Source: Solirubrobacterales bacterium
GTDB taxonomy: Bacteria > Actinomycetota > Thermoleophilia > Solirubrobacterales > Solirubrobacteraceae
DNA: 59,681 bases
Assembly (NCBI GenBank): GCA_027315255.1
Contig: DAHUYL010000145.1
Span: forward strand, 1 to 59,681
Reading direction: 5' to 3'
Of the stretch, positions 32,990 through 40,223 are shown piece by piece. Every line of letters starts with the position of its first letter. Position 1 is the stretch's first letter. The translations under genes and the position numbers were made by a program. The notes below the pieces were generated by a model. That model was not told the DNA's origin, searched no databases, and worked only from the letters and a program-made list of their open reading frames with translations.

Positions 32990-34225
32990 TCAACCGGCTC
33001 CCCTGATCACCAGTGCCACGTTGTGGCCGCCGAACGCGAACGAGTTGGAGACCGCCACCGGCGGCCCGCCGTTGACAGGCTGCAGCGGCCGCGCCTGGCC
33101 GGGCACGTAGTCGAGATCGAGCTCGGGGTCGGGCACCTCGTAGCCGAGCGTCGGCGGGATCAGGCGCTCGTTCAGCGCCTGGAGCGTCGCGACCGCCTCG
33201 ACGGCGCCCGCCGCCCCCAGCAGGTGGCCGATCGCCGACTTGGTCGACGACACCGGGATGTCCCCAGCGCGTTCGCCGAGCGCGAGCTTCAGCGCGGCCG
33301 TCTCGGCGGCGTCGTTCAGCTGCGTCGAGGTGCCGTGCGCGTTGACGTAGGCCAGGTCGGCGGCGCTCACGCCGGCGTCTGCCAGCGCCATCCCGATCGC
33401 TCGCGACGCTGGCCGGCCCGTCGGCTCTGGCGCGGTCAGGTGGTGGGCGTCGGACGTCGAGCCGTAGCCGGCGACCTCGCCGAGGATCGTCGCGCCGCGA
33501 GCCCGTGCCGCCTCCGCCTCCTCGAGCACCAGCACGCCTGCCCCCTCGCCCATCACGAACCCGTCGCGGCGAAGGTCGAACGGTCGCGAGCTGCCCGTCG
33601 GCGACAGCGCCTGCAGCGCGTTGAAGCAGGCGAAGCCGAACTCCGTCAGGGTGGCCTCGGCGCCACCCGCGACCACCGCGTCGGCATCCCCGTACTGGAT
33701 CATCCGCACCGCGGAGCCGATCGCGTGCGCTCCGCCCGAGCAGGCTGAGACGACCCCGTACATCTGGCCCTGCAGCCCGTGCCTCATCGACACCGCGGCG
33801 GCAGGCGCGTTGGGCATGTACATCGGCACGCCGAGCGGCGAAACGCGCGCCGCGCCCTTCTCGCGCATCAGGTCGTGGTTCGCCTCGACGGTCGCGATCC
33901 CGCCGATCCCGGTGGCGATCACGCACCCGACCCGGAACGGGTCGTACGGTCGCTCGGCGGCGCCGCCGTTCGTCGCCGGCCCCCCCCAGCCCGCCTGCGC
34001 GAGCGCCTCGTCGGCGGCGACGACCGCGAACTGGGAGACGCGGTCGAGCCGGCGTGCCTCCTTCACGGACAGGAACTCGGAAGGATCGAACGCCGAGCAG
34101 CGGCCGGCGCCGTCCTCGATCCCGCACACGCCGGCGGCCCACTCCTCGTGGAGCGGGCGAGCGCCGACGCCGAGCGGGGTGACCGCTCCGATCCCGGTGA
34201 TGACGATTCGCCGCTTGTCCGGCAT
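32990..34225 (-). CDS. fabF: 3-oxoacyl-ACP synthase II
   Basis: 411 residues. It starts RRIVITGIGAVTPLGVGA, and the catalytic triad is visible as Cys in VVSACSGGAHAIG, His in VNAHGTSTQLNDAAE and His in KSAIGHLLGAAGAVEA. It elongates acyl chains by condensation with malonyl-ACP. Eight bases separate it from acpP upstream. It is the only elongating condensing enzyme seen in the window. Confidence 0.96.
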   Translation of the reverse strand: MPDKRRIVITGIGAVTPLGVGARPLHEEWAAGVCGIEDGAGRCSAFDPSEFLSVKEARRLDRVSQFAVVAADEALAQAGWGGPATNGGAAERPYDPFRVGCVIATGIGGIATVEANHDLMREKGAARVSPLGVPMYMPNAPAAAVSMRHGLQGQMYGVVSACSGGAHAIGSAVRMIQYGDADAVVAGGAEATLTEFGFACFNALQALSPTGSSRPFDLRRDGFVMGEGAGVLVLEEAEAARARGATILGEVAGYGSTSDAHHLTAPEPTGRPASRAIGMALADAGVSAADLAYVNAHGTSTQLNDAAETAALKLALGERAGDIPVSSTKSAIGHLLGAAGAVEAVATLQALNERLIPPTLGYEVPDPELDLDYVPGQARPLQPVNGGPPVAVSNSFAFGGHNVALVIRGAG

Positions 34226-34233
34226 GGCGCCGC

Positions 34234-34479
34234 CTAGGCCGCGCGCGACGCGATCAGCTCGACCGCGTCGTCGACCGTCTTCAGCTCCTTCATGTCCTCG
34301 CCCTTGAGCACCACGCCGTACTCGTCCTCGACGATCTGCGCGAGCTCGACGAGGTCGAGCGAGTCGATGTCGAGCTGCTCGAACGTCGCCTCCGGCGTGA
34401 TCGAGCTGATCTCCGGGCCGAAGCTCGCGAGCGCCTCGATCACGCGCTCCTGTACCTGCTCCCTGGTCACTGTGGCCAT
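34234..34479 (-). CDS. acpP: Acyl carrier protein
   Basis: 81 residues from ATG 34479, nine bases after AGGAG; an ATG at 34488 is too close to that site. The phosphopantetheine attachment serine lies in EQLDIDSLDLVELAQ (DSL motif) and the rest matches the four-helix acidic ACP fold. It carries intermediates of the fab operon enzymes around it. Confidence 0.96.
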   Translation of the reverse strand: MATVTREQVQERVIEALASFGPEISSITPEATFEQLDIDSLDLVELAQIVEDEYGVVLKGEDMKELKTVDDAVELIASRAA

Positions 34480-34544
34480 CTCATGCACTCCTGGTATGGG
34501 TTTTCCGATTCAAACGGCAACGACGATCTCCCGCAGCGCCGCGC

Positions 34545-35291
34545 TCAGGCGGCCAGCCCGCCGTCGACCGGCAGCACCGCGCCCGTGACGTAGGCGGCCG
34601 CCGGCGACACGAGGAACCGCACGCACGCGGCAACCTCGTCCGGGGTGCCCGCGCGACGCGCCGGCACAGCGGTGAGCAGCTCGGTCGAGACTCCGGCGGT
34701 CATGTCGGTCGCGATCCACCCGGGCGCCACGGCATTGACCGTGATCCCCCGGCGGGCAACCTCGACGGCCGCCGTCCTGGTGAGCGCGATCAGCCCGGCC
34801 TTGGCGGCCGCATAGTTCGCCTGGCCCGGGTTGGCGCGAAGTCCGACGACCGATGCGACGTTCACGATTCGGCCGCTGCGCGCACGCATCATCGGCCGAA
34901 GTGCGCGGCGGATCAGCCGGAAGGCGGCAGTCAGATTCGTGTCGAGCACCGTGTTCCACTCCTCGTCCCCGAGCGACGGCACCAGGCCGTCGCGCGTCAC
35001 GCCGGCATTGTTCACGAGCGCAAGCACAGGTGCGTCGAACGCGTGCTCGAGCGCGCCGAACAGCTGATCGGCGGCGCCGGGGTCCGCGACATCGGCCTGC
35101 AGCGCGACGGCCCGCCCTCCGGCGTCCTGGATCGCGCCGACGACCTGCTCGGCGGCGTCGCGCCCCGTGCGGAAGCCGACGCCGACCGGCCAGCCGTCCG
35201 CCGCCAGCGCCCGCGCGATCGCCGCGCCGATCCCGCGAGAGGCGCCGGTGACGAGCGCGCACCCGGCCGGGCGCGCGTCTGCCTCAGCCAT
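34545..35291 (-). CDS. fabG: 3-oxoacyl-ACP reductase
   Basis: 248 residues, an SDR enzyme. The cofactor motif is ALVTGASRGIGAAIARALAA (TGxxxGIG), then LVNNAGVTRDGL, the active-site IVNVASVVGLRANPGQANYA with YAAAK, and the C-terminal RRAGTPDEVAACVRFLVSP. It reduces 3-oxoacyl-ACP with NADPH. The start overlaps the fabH stop by 8 bases. Confidence 0.95.
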   Translation of the reverse strand: MAEADARPAGCALVTGASRGIGAAIARALAADGWPVGVGFRTGRDAAEQVVGAIQDAGGRAVALQADVADPGAADQLFGALEHAFDAPVLALVNNAGVTRDGLVPSLGDEEWNTVLDTNLTAAFRLIRRALRPMMRARSGRIVNVASVVGLRANPGQANYAAAKAGLIALTRTAAVEVARRGITVNAVAPGWIATDMTAGVSTELLTAVPARRAGTPDEVAACVRFLVSPAAAYVTGAVLPVDGGLAA

Positions 35292-36357
35292 CGACCGGGA
35301 ACCCGCCCCACTCGATCACGCCCCCGCCCCACGTGAAGCCGGCGCCGAAGGCGCTGAGCAGCACTCGGGCGCCGGGACGCAGGCGACCGTCGCGCTGCGC
35401 CTGCGCGAGCGCCAGCGGCAGTGTCGCCGCCGAGGAGTTCCCGAGCGTCTCGATGCAGTCGACGACCCGATCGCTGGACAGCCCGAGCCGCTCGGCGAGG
35501 GCGCGTGTGATCCGCGCGTTGGCCTGGTGGTAGACGAACAGGTCGATCTCGTCGAGCTCGAGCCGCGCCTGCGCGACCGCCTGCACGGTCACCTCACGCA
35601 TCCGCGCGACGGCGTTGCGGAAGACCTCGGGGCCGTCGAGCCGCAGCTTGCGCTCGGCGTGGGTGGCGATGATCGTCGTGCCGTGGCTGCCGTCGGCGCC
35701 GAGCACGATCGGTCCGACCCGGCCGCTGCCGGTCCTGCCGTTGGCGCCGGCGCCCGTGCAGTCGCCGAGCACGACCGCGCCGGCGGCGTCGGCGAACAGC
35801 GGTGCCGAGCGCTTGTCCTCGTAGTCGGTGATCCGCGTGATGAAGTCGGCCCCGACGAGCAGTACCCGCCGCGCGCGGCCACTCTCGATCTGCGCGGCGC
35901 CGAGCGACAGCCCGGTCAGGAAGGCGGTGCAGGCCGCGCCGACGTCGAATGCGCCGGCACGCGTCGCCCCGAGCGCGTGCGCGACGAGCGGCGCCGTGTT
36001 GGGAGTCAGCTCGTCCTGGGTCATCGTCGCGACGATCACCAGGTCGAGCTCGTCGGCGGCCACCCCGGCCCGTCGCAGCGCGGCGGCGCCGGCGCGCGCC
36101 GCGTAGTCCGACAAGCGCTCGTCGGCCCCCGCGCGCGGACGTTCCCTGATCCCGGTGCGCGACAGGATCCAGTCCTCGCTGACACCGAAACGAGAGGCGA
36201 GCTCGGTGGTCGTCAGCCGCCCGGCGGGCAACTCGGTCGCGACGGACATGATCCGCGCCACACGCCCATCCGGCATGCCCGGCGACGCAACGACGTCGTG
36301 GTCGAGCCCGGCGAAAGCGTCCGCTTGCGTCCCCGGAGCCGGAGCGGCGCTAAGCAC
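35284..36357 (-). CDS. fabH: 3-oxoacyl-ACP synthase III
   Basis: 357 residues from GTG 36357, overlapping the fabD stop by 8 bases; most FabH proteins align only from the internal Met at 36276 (MPDGRVARIMSVATELPAGR), so the first 27 residues are uncertain. The catalytic Cys is in FDVGAACTAFLTGLSLG, His in FVYHQANARITRALAERL and Asn in ETLGNSSAATLPLAL. It starts fatty acid synthesis by condensing an acyl-CoA primer with malonyl-ACP. Branched or straight primer choice cannot be read. Confidence 0.94.
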   Translation of the reverse strand: MLSAAPAPGTQADAFAGLDHDVVASPGMPDGRVARIMSVATELPAGRLTTTELASRFGVSEDWILSRTGIRERPRAGADERLSDYAARAGAAALRRAGVAADELDLVIVATMTQDELTPNTAPLVAHALGATRAGAFDVGAACTAFLTGLSLGAAQIESGRARRVLLVGADFITRITDYEDKRSAPLFADAAGAVVLGDCTGAGANGRTGSGRVGPIVLGADGSHGTTIIATHAERKLRLDGPEVFRNAVARMREVTVQAVAQARLELDEIDLFVYHQANARITRALAERLGLSSDRVVDCIETLGNSSAATLPLALAQAQRDGRLRPGARVLLSAFGAGFTWGGGVIEWGGFPVDG

Positions 36358-37186
36358 TGACGAGCTCCACGTCGAGCAGCGTACGCTTGGCGAGCCCCGT
36401 GAGCACCCTCCCCGGCCCGACCTCGACGAACCGCTCGACGCCGCGGGCCGCCAGCGCGAGCATCACCTCGCGCCAGCGGACCGGCGAGGTCAACGCATCG
36501 ACGAGCTGCACGCGGACATCCTCGAACGGCTGGACGGTGACCGCCGAGATCACGGTCCCCGCCTGGGGCGGGCGCAGCTCGACACGGTCGAGCGCCTGCC
36601 GGAACGGGGCCACCGCCGAAGCCATCATCTCCGAGTGAAACGCGCCGGTGACAGGGAGGATCAGCGCCCGCAGCCCGAGCTCGCGCGCCGCCTCAGCGGC
36701 GGCCGGCAGGGCCTCGCGGCGGCCCGACAGGACCACCTGCTGGGGAGAGTTGTCGTTGGCGACGGCCAGCCCGTGATCGGCCGCCAGCTCGCCGGCGCAG
36801 TCAGCGGCGCTGGCGCCGAGCAGCGCCACCATGCCGCCGTCGCCGGCCCGCTCGCCGGCCTGCGCCATCAACCGGCCACGCAGCGCCACCAGCTCGAGCC
36901 CGTCGCGCTCGGACAGGCAGCCGGCGGCGACGAGCGCGCCCAGCTCGCCGAGCGAATGCCCCGCCAGGAAGTCGGCCGGTGGCCGGCCGAGCGCCTCGAA
37001 GCCGGCGAGGCTGGCGCAGAAGATCGCGGGCTGCGCGAACGCGGTGCTGTCCTCGACGCGCGCGAACGGATCCTCTCCGACGACCGCAGCCGCGAGCTCG
37101 AGCAGGTCCGGCCGGACCCTCGCGACGGTCTCGCGCATCTCGGGCGTCTGCGACCCCTGACCAGGGAATAGCAACGCAGTGGACAT
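36350..37186 (-). CDS. fabD: Malonyl-CoA:ACP transacylase
   Basis: 278 residues. It begins STALLFPGQGSQTPEMRET. The nucleophile elbow is LAGHSLGELGALVAAGC (GHSLGE), the conserved Arg is in VALRGRLMAQA, and the second active-site His is in LPVTGAFHSEMMASA. It loads malonyl on ACP. First gene of the operon fabD-fabH-fabG-acpP-fabF-fabI. The 87-base gap to the divergent UbiB-like gene carries a CCCCCC-GTTC-GGGGGG dyad. Confidence 0.95.
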   Translation of the reverse strand: MSTALLFPGQGSQTPEMRETVARVRPDLLELAAAVVGEDPFARVEDSTAFAQPAIFCASLAGFEALGRPPADFLAGHSLGELGALVAAGCLSERDGLELVALRGRLMAQAGERAGDGGMVALLGASAADCAGELAADHGLAVANDNSPQQVVLSGRREALPAAAEAARELGLRALILPVTGAFHSEMMASAVAPFRQALDRVELRPPQAGTVISAVTVQPFEDVRVQLVDALTSPVRWREVMLALAARGVERFVEVGPGRVLTGLAKRTLLDVELVSA

Positions 37187-37238
37187 CTGTCCAAGCTACG
37201 CGCGCGCGGCCGCCCGGACACAGGTGCCGTGGCGAGTT

Positions 37239-37254
37239 CCCCCCGTTCGGGGGG
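37239..37254. promoter_or_regulatory. CCCCCC-GTTC-GGGGGG dyad upstream of fabD
   Basis: A 6-bp perfect inverted repeat in the short gap between divergent fabD and the UbiB-like gene. It may be an operator for the fatty acid operon, or only structural. Confidence 0.3.
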
Positions 37255-37273
37255 CACCCGGAATCATGTACGT

Positions 37274-38470
37274 ATGAGCGCTGACGAGCCAGACCGGATC
37301 GAGGCCATCTTGCGCGTCGCCGCGCGGATCGCGACGACCACGCCAAGCGGGCGCGTGCTGCTCGCACGGATCGCCGCGCAGCTCGACCCCGACTGGGTTC
37401 CCGAAGCGATGCGCGCCCGCGTCTCGGGCCACCTCGAGACCGCGCTGGATGCCACGGCCGAGCCGCTGCGCCGGGAGACGGTCGAGGCGATCCTCCAGCA
37501 GGCGTGGGGCGCGCCTGCGTCCGATGAGCTCGACGAGCTCGACCCGGAGCCCGTCGCCGTCACCCCGACGGCGCAGGTCCACCGCGCCACGCTCGCCGGC
37601 GCACCCGTCGCGATCAAGGTGCTCAGGCCCGGGCTCAGCGCGGCGGTGCGCCGCGACCTCGTGCTGCTCGAGGGGGCGCTCGCGCCACTGGCCGCCGTGC
37701 TGCCCCAGCTGGACGGCCTCGCGCTCGTGCACGAGGCCCGCGAGCGGATCCTCGACGAGTTCGATCTCGAGCACGAGGCGACCGTCCAGCGCCGGTTCGC
37801 GCGGGCGCTCCGCCGGCACCCGGTGCTGAGCGTCCCGGCGCCGGTGTCACGGCTCGCCGGCGAGCAGGTGCTCGTCAGCGAATGGGTCGACGGGACGCCG
37901 ATCAGCCGGATGCCGGCCGGCCCCGAGCGGGAGCTCGCCGCCGTACGGCTCGCCGGGTTCGTGCTGGGTGGCGCCCGCGAGGGCGTGATGCACGCCGGCG
38001 CCGACCTCGACGACGCGCTGCTGACGCCCGCCGGGAAGCTCGCCGTGCTCGACTTCGGCTCCGCCTGCGCGGTGCCGGCGGCCGGCGCGGAGCTCGCACA
38101 GCAGGCGGTGGACGCGTTCGTGCGCCGCAGCGGCGACGCGCTCGGCACCGCGCTCGACGGACTTGGACTGCTGCCGCCGGCTTGTGGGCCGGCGGCATTG
38201 GCGCTGCTGGAGACGGCGCTCGGCGAACTGGGCGGCGAAGCTCCCACACGCCTCGACCTCGACGCGCTGGCCGGCGTCGGCCGGCGGATCGCGAGCGAAC
38301 CGGCGGGCTCGCTCGAGCTGCTCGCGGCGGCGCGCCTTCCGGCCGAGCACCTGTGGCCGCTGCGGGCGGTCGGACAGCTAGGGGCCGCGCTCGCCCGCCT
38401 GGGCGTGACGGCGGCGTGGCCGGAGCTGGTCGCGCGCTCGCTGCGCGACGGCTGGGCGGCGGTCAGCTGA
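37274..38470 (+). CDS. UbiB/ADCK-like protein, probable pseudokinase
   Basis: 398 residues from ATG 37274. The ADCK/ABC1 layout is clear: a divergent Q-motif region (TAQVHRATLAGAPVAIKVLR, with the ATP lysine in VAIKV), FDLEHEATVQRRFARAL, VSEWVDGTPIS and the DFG motif (LAVLDFGSAC). The catalytic loop, normally HADPHPGN, reads HAGADLDD, so the catalytic Asp and metal-binding Asn are lost, and the KxGQ element is replaced by RIAAQ. Members with intact motifs act in quinone or lipid homeostasis. Its 3' end overlaps the convergent response regulator by 8 bases. Confidence 0.82.
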   Translation: MSADEPDRIEAILRVAARIATTTPSGRVLLARIAAQLDPDWVPEAMRARVSGHLETALDATAEPLRRETVEAILQQAWGAPASDELDELDPEPVAVTPTAQVHRATLAGAPVAIKVLRPGLSAAVRRDLVLLEGALAPLAAVLPQLDGLALVHEARERILDEFDLEHEATVQRRFARALRRHPVLSVPAPVSRLAGEQVLVSEWVDGTPISRMPAGPERELAAVRLAGFVLGGAREGVMHAGADLDDALLTPAGKLAVLDFGSACAVPAAGAELAQQAVDAFVRRSGDALGTALDGLGLLPPACGPAALALLETALGELGGEAPTRLDLDALAGVGRRIASEPAGSLELLAAARLPAEHLWPLRAVGQLGAALARLGVTAAWPELVARSLRDGWAAVS

Positions 38471-39050
38471 GCAGGCCGATTCGCTGCGCCAGCTGGACCG
38501 CCTCGGCCCGGTTGCGGGCTCCGAGCTTGCGGTAGACGGCGCTCGTGTGCTCCTTGACCGTGTGCGGCGAGAGGTACAACCGCTGTGCGATCTCGCGGTT
38601 GGTCGACCCCGCGCCGATCAGCTCGAGCACCTCGCGCTCGCGCTCTGACAACAGCGGCGCCGGCTGGTCGGCCTTCGGCGGAAACAGCGTCATCCCCTGT
38701 CCGACCATCTGCACCGCGCGCGCCACCGCCCCCGCCTCCATGTCCTTCGAGACGAACCCGGAGGCGCCCGCCGCGCGAGCTGCTGCCGGCGACATCCGGC
38801 CGGCGCCTGAGATCAGCAGCACCCGCGTCTTCGGCGACTCCGCCCGGATCGCCGCGCACACCTCGGCGCCCGACTCGCCGGCGAGGAACAGGTCGACGAG
38901 CGCGACGTGCGGCTCCCAGCGCCGGGTCAGCGCCAGCGCCTCGGCGCCGGTTCGCGCCGCCAGGCAGCGCTCGACCCACGGCTGCTGGCCGAGCAGCACG
39001 CGAAAGCCCCAGTGGACCACGTCGTGGTCGTCGACGACGAGCACCCGCAT
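38463..39050 (-). CDS. NarL/LuxR-type response regulator
   Basis: 195 residues from ATG 39050. The receiver domain (RVLVVDDHDVVHWGFRVLLG, phosphorylated Asp in HVALVDLFLAGESG, and the Thr/Ser and Lys switch residues in LLISGAG and GFVSKDME) is joined to a LuxR-type HTH (LLSEREREVLELIGAGSTNR, then IAQRLYLSPHTVKEHTSAVY). It starts 8 bases after the sensor kinase stop. Target genes unknown. The open frame upstream in this phase covers the kinase gene and is not coding. Confidence 0.93.
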   Translation of the reverse strand: MRVLVVDDHDVVHWGFRVLLGQQPWVERCLAARTGAEALALTRRWEPHVALVDLFLAGESGAEVCAAIRAESPKTRVLLISGAGRMSPAAARAAGASGFVSKDMEAGAVARAVQMVGQGMTLFPPKADQPAPLLSEREREVLELIGAGSTNREIAQRLYLSPHTVKEHTSAVYRKLGARNRAEAVQLAQRIGLLS

Positions 39051-39058
39051 CGCGCCGC

Positions 39059-40201
39059 TCAACCCGAATCCGACTCCGCCCGCGGCAGCACGAGCCGGGC
39101 GCGCCAGCCCCCGGTCCGGTCGAGCTCGCCGAACTCGACCGTTCCCCCCTGCTGGAGCGCCTCGAACGCCGCCAGTCGAAGCCCCATGCCGGCCCCGCGC
39201 TCGTTGCGGCGGACGCCGTCGTTGAGCACCTGCAGGCAGATCGTGTCGCTGTCGCCGCTGAGCTGCACCTCGATCCTGGAGGCGTCCGCATGCTTGGCGA
39301 CGTTGCGCAGCGCCTCGGCGAGGAACGACTGCGCCGGCGCTTCCAGCTCGGCCGGCAGCTCGACGCCATCCTGCCAGCGCACCTCGATCGGGATCGCACT
39401 GACGGCGCGACGGCGCTCGAGCTCGTCGGCGAGCGTCGTCTGGGTCTCCGCCGGCATCGGCGCCAGCGGCCGCTCGAGCGCGGCGCGCAGGTCGCCGATC
39501 GCCGCCTGCAGCTCCGACCGGCAGCGCTCCTGCTCGGCCGCGTCGAGCCCCTGCCCGGCGCTCAGTGCGAGCGAGACGCCGAACAGCCGCTGCAGCACGC
39601 GCTCGTGGATCTCGCGCGCGAGCCCGAGCCGCTCGCCCAGCCGCCGCGAACGCTCCTGCTGTCGCGTCGCGATCCGCGCGGTCGTCACGAGCGCAGCCGT
39701 CTTGCCGAGCGTCCACAGCAGATGGCGCTCGCCGTCGCTCAGCTCGAAGCGGCCGCCACCGCGGTCGGCGCAGATCACCCCGTAGGACCGCCCCGCCGCC
39801 GCCAGCGGCGTGCACACGAGCGTCGTGATCCCGAGCAGCTCGGCGTACTCGGCGGGCACCTCCTGCTCGATCCGCTCGGACACGACGACCACCTGATCGG
39901 ACAGCAGCGCCCGCTGGGCGATCGGCGTGTCGAGCAGGGTCGGGCGAAGCCCCGCCAGCGGGTGGCGCGGGGTGCCGTGGGCGCCGACGGCCCGGACGTG
40001 GCTGCCCTTCTCGTCGGACATGAAGATCGCCGCCCGCCGCATCGTCGTCAGCCGGCAGATCGCCTCGCAGATGCGGTCGTAGAACTCGGCCGAGCTGGTG
40101 TCGGTGTCGATCTCCGCCAGCAGCTCGACGAACACCTCGAGCGGCTCGACTCCCGCGAACAGCGCCGGCGTCCGCTGCACCCGGTCCTGCTCGGCCGACA
40201 T
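39059..40201 (-). CDS. GAF-domain histidine kinase (HisKA_3 type)
   Basis: 380 residues, no membrane helix. Residues 25-180 form a GAF-like sensor (SSAEFYDRICEAICRLTTMR, CTPLAAAGRSYGVICADRGG). The dimerisation helix LAREIHERVLQRLFGVSLAL has the phosphorylated His. The ATPase part shows the N box (FLAEALRNVAKHADASRIEV) and GAGMGLRLAAFEALQQGG. NarX/DegS-type pair with the following regulator. A cytosolic ligand is likely. It lies 22 bases downstream of FO synthase and may be co-transcribed with it. Confidence 0.92.
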   Translation of the reverse strand: MSAEQDRVQRTPALFAGVEPLEVFVELLAEIDTDTSSAEFYDRICEAICRLTTMRRAAIFMSDEKGSHVRAVGAHGTPRHPLAGLRPTLLDTPIAQRALLSDQVVVVSERIEQEVPAEYAELLGITTLVCTPLAAAGRSYGVICADRGGGRFELSDGERHLLWTLGKTAALVTTARIATRQQERSRRLGERLGLAREIHERVLQRLFGVSLALSAGQGLDAAEQERCRSELQAAIGDLRAALERPLAPMPAETQTTLADELERRRAVSAIPIEVRWQDGVELPAELEAPAQSFLAEALRNVAKHADASRIEVQLSGDSDTICLQVLNDGVRRNERGAGMGLRLAAFEALQQGGTVEFGELDRTGGWRARLVLPRAESDSG

Positions 40202-40223
40202 GCTCAGCTCCCGGCGGGCGCCG

